Source of the DNA: Chaetoceros tenuissimus
Taxonomy: Eukaryota; Bacillariophyta; Thalassiosirophyceae; Chaetocerotales; Chaetocerotaceae
Direction: 5' to 3'
Length of the DNA: 64,000 nucleotides
Assembly: GCA_021927905.1 (NCBI GenBank)
Contig: BLLK01000074.1
Coordinates: forward strand, 248,001 to 312,000
Both the position numbers and the translations under genes were made by a program. The notes beneath the pieces are model-generated. The model was not told the origin of the DNA. It was given only the letters and a program-made list of their open reading frames with translations, and did not search any database. Positions 31,007 to 41,159 of the stretch are shown here, one piece after another. The number at the start of each line of letters is the position of its first letter. Position 1 is the first letter of the stretch.

Positions 31007-32401
31007 TCAAAACATTTCCCTAGCAGTCTTTGTTTTTCTACTCTTGATGTCACCTTCTACGCCTTTACTCTTGGCGTAGTCGTCACACGCAACACACCCC
31101 GCAACTTCGGTCCACGATTTGTTATTCACTCGAAGACACGCTCGTACATCATTTCCAAAAGGGTCCAGTGAATTGATATCATGGTCACACTCTTCAACCA
31201 AATACTTGAGAGCAAGGAGTTGCCCATTTTCTGTAGCCAAATGCATAGGTGGTTTGTAATTGAACACTTTCTCTGCAGTAGCTTTCGAATCTGCTCCTTT
31301 TTCCACCAACATTTTGGCAAGTTCAACTTTTCCAGTGTAGCATGCCCATGCAACTGGAGCACTGTCTTTGCGAGTTAGCATGACTTTGGTACGCTCATCC
31401 GTAGCTAACCATTCTGCAATGGCAAAGTTACCTCTCCGTGAAGCCCATTCAAGAGCATTCAATCCATACCCTCGAACTGTAATGTCACCGATATCTGGGA
31501 CACTGCCATCAGGTTTACGACCAGAAATAGAAATTTGATGAAGAACATAGGGAAGCATATTCTTTGCTCTATCAATGTCATTGAAAACTCCACATGAAAG
31601 TAAGAACTGATCGATAGGATTCATTTCACTCACATCTGAAAAGTATTCAGATCTGGAAAAACTTCCTATAGCTTGCATAGTTTGCATTCTCATTCCCTGT
31701 GCAATCTTGTTGAATCCAGCAATTCCAAGCGCATTCTTTATTCCTTCTTCCGCTTGTGGGGAAGCGAAATAATGTCCAGGCTGTTCATTTCCTCTAATCT
31801 CACCGTTATAGGTTACCAAATAAAGAGCTTTCCCATTGTTCAATGCATTACAATTAACTCCAATGGATCCATACCCCGATGCTTCACTACTGGAAAAGTT
31901 CTTGACTTTTGTATCTCCCATTCTAGTTTTAGCCGCTTTTCGTTCTTTTTTACTAGCCTTGTAATCATCCTTGAATTTCTCACAAACAAGTTTATGCTCA
32001 GGATATGCACACTTTTGACAAGTGCGTGAACAATACAATACATTCTTACATCCCTCACATCTCATTAACTTTTCACCACCGTCTTCTTCCACCTTCCCGC
32101 ACCATACACATAAATCATGTGCTAATTGCGCTACAAAATCCTGACCAGACGATGGTTTACACATCCCTTCTTGTGTACCAGCATAGACTGGTTTATTCTT
32201 TGACTTTTTCTTTTTCGAAGAGGTGGATATCTTTGCTTCGGACATGTTTTGCGTAACCTTTTGGATAGAGATTTCTACATTTTGTTCGACACATGTTTTG
32301 CATCTTCTTTGTGACTTGGCTTGAAATTGCTTTTTGCTAAAGTTTTCTTTTGAGAGATTCTGATTGCATGCACTACAGAGTTTCTTGTCGTCATCACTCA
32401 T
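31007..32401 (-). CDS. Stc1-like, MYND and ankyrin-repeat protein
   Basis: Intact 464-residue ORF. Residues 7-38 (LCSACNQNLSKENFSKKQF, then RCKTC) match the paired-Cys Stc1-like pattern known from the fission-yeast RNAi-heterochromatin linker. Residues about 96-141 are a MYND finger: CVWCGKVEE, CEGCKNVLYCSRTCQ, then HKLVC. A basic linker follows. From about 310, ankyrin-like units appear (GLNALEWASRRGNFAIAEWL, SAPVAWACYTGKVELAKMLVEKGAD, PMHLATENGQLLALKYLVEE). The domain order Stc1-MYND-ankyrin is notable. It probably acts as a protein adaptor; a link to RNA silencing would rest on the Stc1 likeness alone. Confidence 0.8.
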   Translation of the reverse strand: MSDDDKKLCSACNQNLSKENFSKKQFQAKSQRRCKTCVEQNVEISIQKVTQNMSEAKISTSSKKKKSKNKPVYAGTQEGMCKPSSGQDFVAQLAHDLCVWCGKVEEDGGEKLMRCEGCKNVLYCSRTCQKCAYPEHKLVCEKFKDDYKASKKERKAAKTRMGDTKVKNFSSSEASGYGSIGVNCNALNNGKALYLVTYNGEIRGNEQPGHYFASPQAEEGIKNALGIAGFNKIAQGMRMQTMQAIGSFSRSEYFSDVSEMNPIDQFLLSCGVFNDIDRAKNMLPYVLHQISISGRKPDGSVPDIGDITVRGYGLNALEWASRRGNFAIAEWLATDERTKVMLTRKDSAPVAWACYTGKVELAKMLVEKGADSKATAEKVFNYKPPMHLATENGQLLALKYLVEECDHDINSLDPFGNDVRACLRVNNKSWTEVAGCVACDDYAKSKGVEGDIKSRKTKTAREMF

Positions 32402-32972
32402 TTTTACTACTATTGATTAGTTCTTCTTGCTTGTGTTATGAGCTTATCTTTATTCTATTGTGTTTGAGATTGGAGAGATATAACAGGTACAAGATCCAAG
32501 AAAAAACTCAAAAATGAGTGGACAGAAATACAATGATTTCTCGCATTGGTGTCAACTGTCAACATATTCCTACTACGACATCTTCAAATCAGCAAATCAG
32601 CACTACCACCTCATATTCGTAGGTGTTACATACGAAATTACTTCAATTATTTTTTGTTGTAGCTTGCTCATAATTGACTTTTGCTACAGTTACAGTTACC
32701 AGTGCTTTATCCTTGTAGTTTTATCTTTTATCGACTGGTACGAGCAAGATCTAAAGTTTTACTCCTTCATTTAATCTATGTACTACCAATGCTACATACT
32801 GTCTCTTTTCTACATAAGCCCAAAGAAATGCATTTCAAGCCTATTGTTACTATTTCTTAGCTTCTAGCGTTTCTCATGTATATATTTTGTTCACTCGCAA
32901 TTACACGCGTATGGTACTCTCCCACAACAAAATAGATGTCATCCCACAGTCCAGTTCATTTCATTTCGTGGT
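32402..32972. other. Intergenic, no gene seen
   Basis: 571 bp between two minus-strand genes; AT-rich, no motif that I would defend. Confidence 0.45.
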
Positions 32973-34223
32973 TTACTTTTCATCCTTCTTCTTATCATCA
33001 ACTTCATCGTCCTTACGTCTTGCGAATATATTTCCTTCACTATCAAAGTCCAACATGTCCACTGTTGGCATTCTATCATCTACCGCTTTCGAAATCAAAG
33101 GAACCTTGTTTGGTTCTTGTCCCAAAAGTGATGATACTGTACAATATCCCAATACAGCCAACAAAGAAACAAAGATTGCATCAGAAGAAATGACTGAAAG
33201 GATCCCAGGTAGCTGGACATTTGCACTATTCAAAAGCCCTCCAAATAGCAGAGAAATTAAACCCGGGAAAAAGAGTGCAATGTCAAGCAAGATAGCTTGT
33301 TGCATGTTATATCTGATCAATCTGTTAATGGATGGATTTCCTCCCAAGAATTGAAGCGCAAGGAATGCTGCAAACCCACTGAATGGAATGACTTTGTACA
33401 CTGTGAATGAAAAATGAGTTAGAATACCATGTTTGTCAAAGGAACAAAATAACAACCACGAATTTACTCGCACTTTGAACTTACATGAATACAAAACAGC
33501 AAGAATAATGACAAATGGATTGGAAGCAGCTCCATCATCCGCCAATATATATCTTCCATATTGGACACCATCCAACAATGGAAACAAATATGGCAAAATA
33601 CTCAAGAATTTATCACTCATGGTCGGCTTGCCATCATTCAAAATAGCAATTTTCGCTTGTGCCATAGCAGCAATCTCCGCCTCCCTCTGCGCCATCTTTT
33701 TCGCTTCTGCCGCCAATCGCTTCTCTTCTCGACTCAACGCTTCCAATTTATTCCGAAACTGATCAATTGTTACAAATTCATCCAATTGAAGTGCACCATC
33801 ACCCGATGCATCAAATTCCTTCATGAGTTCCTGCACTCTCTTTTCGCTCAAGTCAATTTTAAGTTCCTTTTCAAGACCCGCTTTGAGTTCTTGGAGGGAT
33901 ATTTCTCCATCTTGATTAGTGTCGAATTTGTTAAAAGCCTTTTCAGCCGCGTCTGCTAGTTGTTGTGCCTTTTCTGCTTCGAGTTTTGCAGCGTCTGCGC
34001 GTAGTTTTGCCGCCATGCTTTTGAGTCTTTCAATTTCATCATCTGCATCTTCTGCCATAAAGAGTGCAGTTTTGTAGTTTGGACTCTTGTGTGATGAGAT
34101 GATGGGAGAAGGAGCGTATCTTGATGGAGTCGATATACTATATGCAGTTGGTCGGATGCTGAATGCATGAGTATTGACTGCAAGGTACAATACAGTGATG
34201 AGTGTAGTCTGTTTCAAATACAT
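32973..34223 (-). CDS. Plastid Tic20-like membrane protein with EF-hand pair, two exons
   Basis: Exons (minus strand) 33485-34223 and 32973-33400, with an 84-bp in-frame intron, give 388 residues. The signal peptide ends at THAFSIR, a plastid-import site. Two EF-hand loops follow: DTNQDGEISLQE and DASGDGALQLDE, both with the acidic and Gly positions needed for calcium. A basic/Ala-rich helix leads to a Tic20-like membrane domain: ILPYLFPLLDGVQYGRYIL, IPFSGFAAFLALQFL, INRLIRYNMQQAILLDIAL. Tic20 is a core channel part of the inner-envelope import machinery. Coupling it to calcium sensors in one chain is unusual. It is divergent from the plastid RRM gene 517 bp away. Confidence 0.8.
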   Translation of the reverse strand: MYLKQTTLITVLYLAVNTHAFSIRPTAYSISTPSRYAPSPIISSHKSPNYKTALFMAEDADDEIERLKSMAAKLRADAAKLEAEKAQQLADAAEKAFNKFDTNQDGEISLQELKAGLEKELKIDLSEKRVQELMKEFDASGDGALQLDEFVTIDQFRNKLEALSREEKRLAAEAKKMAQREAEIAAMAQAKIAILNDGKPTMSDKFLSILPYLFPLLDGVQYGRYILADDGAASNPFVIILAVLYSCKFKVRVNSWLLFCSFDKHGILTHFSFTVYKVIPFSGFAAFLALQFLGGNPSINRLIRYNMQQAILLDIALFFPGLISLLFGGLLNSANVQLPGILSVISSDAIFVSLLAVLGYCTVSSLLGQEPNKVPLISKAVDDRMPTVDMLDFDSEGNIFARRKDDEVDDKKKDEK

Positions 34224-34740
34224 TTTTTAAGAGTGATGTGTTGTTTCTTTTTTGCGTTTTGTAAAATTATGAAAGAAGAAATGAAGTTCAGTAGTCAAGT
34301 TGTAGATGTCTCTATTCTATTTCAGGACTGCGTCAGATAAAGAGATGAAGACTATCAGAATATATTTGAATTCTTAATTGTGATGTGTTGACACAAGAGA
34401 GACTGATGATTAGATCCAGTGATGAGTGTTGAAGAAGAAGGGTGTTTTGTTTTGCAAAGTGGAAAAAAGATACAGTCAGTATCTTTTGGTGACGTCACGA
34501 GCAACCATCCAATGAAAATATCTAAATGGCTATGGGCATTGCTAGATATTGATAGCCGGACGAAGCTGGACGAAGGCAAGATGAAACACCTGGACAGCCA
34601 AGAGAAATATACCAGCAGCAAGTAAGTGCGTACCATACTTACATAATAGCAGTAATTGTATTGTTTATTCCATTTCAACTGCTCAAGAATCAACTCCACT
34701 CACTGCATCAAAAAAATAGAAATAATAAAAGCATCAAAAT
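34224..34740. promoter_or_regulatory. Divergent promoter between two plastid-protein genes
   Basis: 517 bp between the starts of the Tic20-like and triple-RRM genes, both predicted plastid proteins. It contains a perfect TGACGTCA palindrome (34490-34497) and a CCAATG word at 34509. Shared control of the pair is possible. Confidence 0.5.
34490..34497. promoter_or_regulatory. CRE-type palindrome TGACGTCA
   Basis: Perfect cAMP-response-element palindrome, about 245 bp from the RRM start and 267 bp from the Tic20-like start. In diatoms, TGACGT/ACGTCA elements bound by bZIP factors mediate CO2- and cAMP-responsive transcription. One 8-bp site may be chance. Confidence 0.45.
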
Positions 34741-36048
34741 ATGATTTTCCAAAAACAGTCCATTGCAATCATTCTGGCATGTGTAGCATCCACTGCATCG
34801 GCATTCTCATTGATTCCATCTTCTACAAGAACAGCAATCGTTACCAAACCTTTATCCATTGCGAATTATGGAACGCAGACCTCCTCTCCACTCTTCATGT
34901 CAGATAATGATGTTGTAGCAACTACAGAAGAAACTCCTGCAGAAGAAGGAGACAGTTCTGAATCTGAAAAGCCACAAGAAGATATTTCCAAAGTTGCATA
35001 TGTTGTCAATCTCAATTATGGTAAGTACACACAATGGTACATGTCACATGTATTTCTTTTTTCAAAAAGAGTATCCCATTTCCTAACTTGAAAATCATTA
35101 GACACACCATTCGCAGACATTAAAGAAACCTTTGCAAAATATGGAACAGTGGAAAAAGTATTTGTAGCAAAAAACAAAGAAACGGGTAAAAACAAGGGAA
35201 TTGCATTCGTAACCATGTCCACTGAGGAAGAACGTGATGCAGCAATTGAAGCACTCAATGACAAAGAATTGGATGGAAGAGTTGTATACGTGAACAAGGC
35301 TAAGCCTCGTGGATCTAGAAATGGTTCAAACTCCAACTTGACCAAACTTTATATTGGAAATATAGCGTTTGATACCTCTGCGGAAGATTTGACGAGTGTT
35401 TTTTCGGAATATGGAGAGTTGACCAATGTTTATTTGCCAGTGGATAGATTTTCTGGTCAGCCTCGTGGTTTTGCGTTTTTGGAAATGGAAAAGGATGCGG
35501 CTGAAAAGGCTATTGAAGCTTGTAATGGAATGAGTTTTGGAGGAAGAACGATTGATGTCAAGGTTAGTCTTCCAAGAGGAGTCAAGGCGCCACCTAGAAA
35601 AAGTAAGTGACACGTGTATTTTTATATATGTGGTATATGGATATGATAGATGAACATGTATCCATTGGTGCAATTCAATCCTAAATATCTACGCTTATAC
35701 TATACATACCACTCACTTCTTTTTCTTCCAGATGAGACCAAGCTTTATGTTGGAAATGTATCATTCGACACTGAAATAAACACCCTTCGTGAATTATTCC
35801 AAGAATATGGTCCAGTAATTGATTTGTACATGCCTCTCGACCAAAGCACAGGAAGTTCCCGCGGATTTGCATTTGTAACACTTGAACCAGAAAACGCTCT
35901 TCGTGCAATTGAAGAAGTAGATGGATGGGAGGTTGATGGAAGAGAGCTAAGAGTCAATGAAGCACAGCCAAAGGGTAGTGGAAACAATAACAACAATGGA
36001 AATTACAATGACGAGGCGGCACAGCAAGATGAAGTGAATGAATGGTAA
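34741..36048 (+). CDS. Plastid-targeted RNA-binding protein with three RRMs, three exons
   Basis: Exons 34741-35020, 35102-35602 and 35732-36048 give 365 residues. The signal peptide ends at ASAFSLIP, the classic diatom ASAFAP site. Three RRMs follow, each with both RNP motifs: VAYVVNL and KGIAFVTM; KLYIGNI and RGFAFLEM; KLYVGNV and RGFAFVTL. The first RNP2 is interrupted by intron 1 and the third domain starts at intron 2. The acidic linker after the transit peptide and the RRM array recall plant chloroplast ribonucleoproteins, which stabilise, edit and process plastid mRNAs. The C-terminus is Asn/Gly-rich. Strong call for family and compartment. Confidence 0.92.
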
Positions 36049-36187
36049 ACTATGACTTGGCTAAGAAATAAATGCGTACACTTATTCAATTTTGTATGTA
36101 ACTCTCACTAGATTATTATTTATGTAATGTATCGTGACTGTTACGATGCTGCCCCATAGCATGTGCTAATTTGATATTTTTGTTTAC

Positions 36188-36719
36188 TCACTTCATGATA
36201 CTCTTTGGATAGCGATCAAATAGCATCTTGGAAGTTACAATCCCAGCAACTTCATATCCCGTCGTTGTAGAATGTGTATCATCTACATCCATTGCATCAG
36301 TTTCTCCCGATAATTTTATTCTCTTGTTTGATTCACTACTGTCACTTGAATCACTATTAGCTGTCGATTGTTTTGGTTTCATGACTACAAATGGTCGCTT
36401 TAGCTTTTCTATCTTTCCTTTTAATTCATGAGAAGCAATTGTCATCACTGGCGAGCCCTACATATCCAATGGGAACACATGGTAACGAGATTAGAATAAT
36501 GCAGAGTTGATTATAAAGGCAAAAGAAACCAGTGTCACATACCTCTGCATCAAATTGAACAGATCCTAATTCCATTGACTCGCCATCTGGTTCACTTTTG
36601 GGACAGATGAGTTCCCCATTGAGCTCCAACAGCGACCACTCTTGAGGTGTATCATCATCTTCATCTTGTTTATGGATCGGTAAGACAATCATTTCTATGG
36701 TTCTTTCCTTTTCTGACAA
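36188..36719 (-). CDS. CTF8: Ctf8, subunit of the Ctf18-RFC clamp loader, two exons
   Basis: Exons (minus strand) 36543-36719 and 36188-36457 join in phase 0 over an 85-bp intron to 148 residues. The short protein follows the Ctf8 plan: WSLLELNGELICP near the start, then FDAEGSPVMTIASHELKGKI spanning the splice, KLKRPFVVMKP, and the C-terminal YEVAGIVTSKMLFDRYPKSI. Ctf8 with Dcc1 and Ctf18 forms an alternative RFC complex that loads PCNA and aids sister-chromatid cohesion in the nucleus. A Ser/Asp-rich insertion separates the two conserved blocks. Confidence 0.88.
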
Positions 36720-37301
36720 TTGTTCTTTCTATGTTTCTTCTCTTTTAGTGTAGCAATGGGTTCGGTATATAGATGTCTCAGTGATTAGTGATACAAGTGG
36801 AGAGTCTAATTCAATTCATAAAAGCTTATTCACACAGAAAGCTTGTCGCTTGTCGCTTTTGCTGTTTCCTCTGTTTCCCCCCCCAAACAAGGCAGTGGCC
36901 CAAAAGTTAATTATGGTAAAAAGCTTCATTGAGTCCCGTAAAGCATATGGAGACTAACAACTCCGTGTTAATTAAATGGCTAGTTATATGAGTCCCGTGA
37001 GCATATGGAGGCTAACAACTCCGTGTTAATTACATGGCTAGCTAATTGCGGCCAAAAAGCATATGGAGTTACTTTTTGGCTCCAATTTTTGGAGGGGGTA
37101 AGAATTCGCTCAAAAGATTTCATTTTATGCTTTCTACTTGGTTACAAAAGTGGCATAAGTAAATGAAAGTGAAAAGCTACTGAATAAATAATCTTCAAGA
37201 TATTACTTCTCTAGATGCACTCGTGACCAAGAGGGAATAAGCAGAGTATCTGAATAAAGAGCCCAGCATCTCGAACACAGAGGAAGAGGGAGAGCATCTA
37301 A
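36720..37301. other. Intergenic with tandem repeat and hairpin
   Basis: 582 bp between divergent genes; contains the 59-bp tandem repeat and the 9-bp hairpin listed separately, and a C-run at 36879. Confidence 0.55.
36931..37046. repeat. 59-bp-period tandem repeat, two copies, plus adjacent hairpin
   Basis: Copy 1 (36931-36987) and copy 2 (36990-37046) share GAGTCCCGT, GCATATGGAG and CTAACAACTCCGTGTTAATT with only a few changes. A third partial GCATATGGAG lies inside a hairpin at 37051-37080 (stem GCCAAAAAG/CTTTTTGGC, 12-base loop). It lies upstream of the dehydratase gene. Confidence 0.8.
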
Positions 37302-38459
37302 ATGTTATTCATCTCATTACTCAAAACTCAGTTGTATCTACTACTGACAACATCTTTATTTCACATCACGACATCCTTTGCAAATCCAGAACCTACACAA
37401 AAGAACCATCCAAGCATGATGCATGAATATAAACTATTGAGAACCTTGACACAACTGGAATCATCGCATCTCCTTCCATCTATTTTAAAAAGGACGATAC
37501 CACAACTCGATTCTAATTGTTACAAAGGATCCAGTGGAAGAATAGGTATACTAGGCGGTAGTGAAAAATACACAGGGGCACCGTATTATGCAGCCATGTC
37601 GGCATTACGCACAGGTGCAGATTTAGCCACTGTATTCTGTGCTCAAGAGGCGGCTATACCCATCAAATCTTATTCACCAGAGTTAATGGTCGACAGTGTT
37701 TATTCTGCTTCCAATATGCAATCTGACGATGAAAACATTGTTGAAAAGGAAATTGACGATATGGTTCATAAAGTCGTTTCTTCTTTGGAGAGATTACATT
37801 GTGTTGTGATTGGTCCTGGACTAGGAAGGGATGTAAATGTTTTAAAGGCTACTGCTAGAATTATTCAAGAAGCGAGACAATTGGGAGTGAATTTGGTACT
37901 TGATGCTGATGCATTGTATTTATTATCTTTGAAGGAATATCATTATTTGATTTTGAAAAAGAGTCAAAGTGAATGTACGAAAACGGGTTTTTTGATACTG
38001 ACTCCCAATGTTGTAGAATACAAACGTTTGGTGGATAATGTTGCCAATGGAAATGAAGATGAATTCAGACAGTCTGTAGAAGAAATGATTGTGATCAAGA
38101 AGGGTCATCACGATGTGATTGAAACCATAGGTGTACCAAGTAATAGCGATGAAAACATTTTGATATCTGAAGAGCAAGGGGGCTTGAAAAGAAGTGGGGG
38201 TATAGGAGATGTTTTGTGTGGAGTAACTGGATCCTTTTCCGCTTGGAATAGAATTCTTTCCAATCAAGCGGTGGAAGAACCATCCACTCAGGATAAAAAT
38301 ACAAGCATGCTTTTATCCTGTTGGTTAGCTTCGGCAGTTACAAAAAGATCCACAAAGAATGCCTTCGATAAAAGAAAACGTAGTATGACTGCTCCAGATA
38401 TACTGGAGGAAATCGGAGATATTGTCGATCATTTATCAAAATCAACTATAGCTAGGTAA
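37302..38459 (+). CDS. NAXD: ATP-dependent (S)-NAD(P)H-hydrate dehydratase
   Basis: Intact 385-residue ORF. It repairs the damaged hydrated cofactors NADHX and NADPHX using ATP. Ribokinase-like motifs of the CARKD family are clear: GRIGILGGSEKYTGAPYYAA, ALRTGADL, CVVIGPGLGR, VLDADALYLL, LTPNVVEYKRL, and GGLKRSGGIGDVLCG with the catalytic Asp. The first 25 residues are hydrophobic and end in SFANPE, so a signal peptide is likely and the enzyme may enter the secretory route or plastid/mitochondrion; the site is not a good ASAFAP match. The partner epimerase is not in this window. Confidence 0.93.
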   Translation: MLFISLLKTQLYLLLTTSLFHITTSFANPEPTQKNHPSMMHEYKLLRTLTQLESSHLLPSILKRTIPQLDSNCYKGSSGRIGILGGSEKYTGAPYYAAMSALRTGADLATVFCAQEAAIPIKSYSPELMVDSVYSASNMQSDDENIVEKEIDDMVHKVVSSLERLHCVVIGPGLGRDVNVLKATARIIQEARQLGVNLVLDADALYLLSLKEYHYLILKKSQSECTKTGFLILTPNVVEYKRLVDNVANGNEDEFRQSVEEMIVIKKGHHDVIETIGVPSNSDENILISEEQGGLKRSGGIGDVLCGVTGSFSAWNRILSNQAVEEPSTQDKNTSMLLSCWLASAVTKRSTKNAFDKRKRSMTAPDILEEIGDIVDHLSKSTIAR

Positions 38460-39715
38460 ACTAGGAAGTACAGTAGTACTTATATTGAATATAAGTGTTG
38501 GCACATATACTGCCACATACGTATTTGAGTCTTCGAGCTGGTATATTTTAGAAATGACTCAGCGTTGAGGTGTTATATCACGCTTGTAAGTTGCATTCGT
38601 TGCAAAAGTATTGGTTTCTCATCTGGATACCTTGAACTGCTGAATGACGCAGGCCATTCTATTTGAAGGAGACTAGAATTGATGGTACTGAATATTGGGA
38701 ATGATTCTTCAAGGGGTACAAAGAAAACAAGCAATCGTTTCAAAAAGTATGCATTCAGGCTTTCTGTTCTTTGTCAGAGAAAGGAAACTGATTATTAACT
38801 TCAAGGGGATCCGAGTAAAGACGTAAAGTATTTAATCGTTTCAAAAGTATTGGTTTCGATGTGGATACTCTATCGGTATTATGTTTCTTCGAACTCGTTT
38901 CTGATTTGGATATTTACGAGGGACTCTGGTGAATTATTTCGCTATCTACTTCAAACGAGAAGAATCAATTTCCATGGAACACTCCAAAAGAAAGAATAAA
39001 AATAAAACGAATTCAGTAAAATGGGAAGTTTTTCTTCAAAATATCACTTTCCAACTCTTGTGTCGCAAAACTGAACTCAAACAAGCCTTCATCATAACAG
39101 TATGTACGATTGCAAATGTATTGCGTGTGAAATTCTTCTATTGAAATCCTTCATAGAAGAATGAAAATATCACTTCTTTGTCTCAACGGGGTAGGTCTGC
39201 ATCTCAAAAACGTCATATGGTGTCATCCACCCGCCTAAAGTTGGACAATTTACTTATGGCCAGTTCTCAGAACACCTCTTAAACTCAATAAAACTGCATC
39301 ATAAGATATATATTTACCTAAAGAGTATGCCTCAAATCTAATGACTCATTATGAACATTTATATGGACCTCCAAATAAAATCTCATTGCATTATACCTAT
39401 TAAAGTGTACCTTCCATCTGGTTCATCCTCAGACATTGTTTAGTTCATTTTTCCAAAAAAGTGATATTTTTGTCACGTACCGTTGCAAGTTCTCTTGGGA
39501 CAATGGGAAATTGAGGTGGTTGAGAACACCTGTATGCAGTTGTGGGAAGCAGTAATCGTCTTGCACTTCAGTAAGAAAGGAAGGAGCCCTAGGATTCCAA
39601 ATCTATCAATTAGGAAGCTATTGAAAAAGAATTGCCTTTTCTCATAAATATCACAAAGTTACATTCTGAAGCATATAAGCTTAACAGAGGAACAGATAAC
39701 TCTCTTGCATCGGAT
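38460..39715. other. Intergenic with short scattered repeats
   Basis: 1.26 kb without a supportable gene. A CAAAAGTATTGGTTTC word occurs at 38603 and 38842, each followed by a TGGATAC word, and AATCGTTTCAAAA words recur (38734, 38834). They look like remains of a degenerate repeat. Confidence 0.45.
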
Positions 39716-40903
39716 ATGAATATTACAATGAGCAATCAACGTCGTCAATCTCCCAACACAGGAGATGAAGCCACAAACGAACCTCCTATTTCTCGCAGAT
39801 TGAGTAGAATCAGCAGAACAGAAAGTGTTGTCAGTTTCAGTGAAGACACTGTCTTTGACAGAAGAATGAGATCTGATTCTGTATCTTTGTTAGAAGATCA
39901 GACTAGCTCTTCATCTCCTCGTAATAGAGGAAACGAGGCCAAGACTTACCCAAAGAGTTGCTTCAAGAGACAGTCAACTCGTTCAACTTCCTCTACTTCT
40001 CAAACAAATGCCCCCGTTTCAGACCTGAACAATTCTCGAAGAAGCTCTATCCGGAGAATGGAAATGAGTTCCAGTAACTACCAGGAACATGAGAGCCCAG
40101 TTCACAAAGGAAAGCCTGCTGAGAGACAAGTGGACCTAGAAAAGAAGGATCCATCAATCATCCTTGACATGTTGATTGGCTTTGAAGTCGATGTATCTGC
40201 ACCAAGAGTGAGAAGAAGGTCCATTGCTAGAAGATCTGCATTAAGTACAGCAAATCATCCATCTGATACTTGGTCTACTGGAGATGCTGATACAGACGAC
40301 GTCGAGGAAGACTGTGACAACAGTATGACTAAGGAAGATGAAGAACGTATTTTTCAATGTTCTGAATTGCTATCTCAGCGAATCCCAGAGGACTCTGATC
40401 ATATCAACCTAGCCTCAAAAGATCAGATACGTCGATCCTCGAAAATTGCTAATGCTGCTGATACACGTAGAAGGCATACACTGAATTACTTTTCAGGACA
40501 TGCACTCAGAAGGCCATCAGCCTCTGAAAGAATCACGAAACGACCTTCCTTTGAATACTCGGGCAACTTTGCCAAAGTATCAAAGAGTTTACCAAATATT
40601 GCACTATGGAAATACTCTACACTCCATGACAATGAACGTATTGTCACAGATAACGCCAATGAAGAATTTGCTATTGATCTCAAGTCCAAGGATGAGAAAG
40701 CACGCCCTGCGAAGCGATTTTCATTGAAGCAGACTTTATCCTTCTTTCAAAAAGTTGCTGAAGACTATGATGAGAAAAAAGGAGACGAAGATGAAGACGA
40801 AGAAGAGAATGTGTTACTGAAAAACTTGAGAAAGATTGACAGTAACAATTTGTTAAGTATATACCGTGGGAATAAGGAAGATGATAGCTCAGACGACGAG
40901 TAG
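39716..40903 (+). CDS. Ser/Arg-rich protein with many basophilic kinase sites
   Basis: 395 residues from the first ATG at 39716. It lacks any known domain. It carries an exceptional number of RRxS/RRxT sites (RRLS, RRSS twice or more, RRRS, RRHT, RRPS, KRFS), a VVSFSED string like the VSFSE of 3499-4326, and an acidic end DEKKGDEDEDEEEN. IILDMLIGFEVDV is the only hydrophobic patch. It may be a scaffold regulated by PKA- or CaMK-type kinases. Single exon. Function unknown. Confidence 0.6.
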   Translation: MNITMSNQRRQSPNTGDEATNEPPISRRLSRISRTESVVSFSEDTVFDRRMRSDSVSLLEDQTSSSSPRNRGNEAKTYPKSCFKRQSTRSTSSTSQTNAPVSDLNNSRRSSIRRMEMSSSNYQEHESPVHKGKPAERQVDLEKKDPSIILDMLIGFEVDVSAPRVRRRSIARRSALSTANHPSDTWSTGDADTDDVEEDCDNSMTKEDEERIFQCSELLSQRIPEDSDHINLASKDQIRRSSKIANAADTRRRHTLNYFSGHALRRPSASERITKRPSFEYSGNFAKVSKSLPNIALWKYSTLHDNERIVTDNANEEFAIDLKSKDEKARPAKRFSLKQTLSFFQKVAEDYDEKKGDEDEDEEENVLLKNLRKIDSNNLLSIYRGNKEDDSSDDE

Positions 40904-41159
40904 TAAAGGGGCATACTTTCACATAAATTTAATCAATTTTAAAGGATATTCAATTACTCCATTGTTCAGTAGAATAGAAACATAGTGTATTTATAACGGC
41001 TTCAGTAGTTTCTTAAAGCTACAGTGACTGAATTGAAGTTTGTTTGACTACCTTTTATGTTATATTGTGCTTCAAGAAATAATCATACCAATACTACTAC
41101 TGGGAAGAATACTCATGTCCAAGAAATATAAAACACAGTAGCAACTCTCGACAAGCATT

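Noticed and set aside
32887-33354. 155-residue plus-strand ORF
   Set aside because: Antisense to the conserved Tic20-like coding region.
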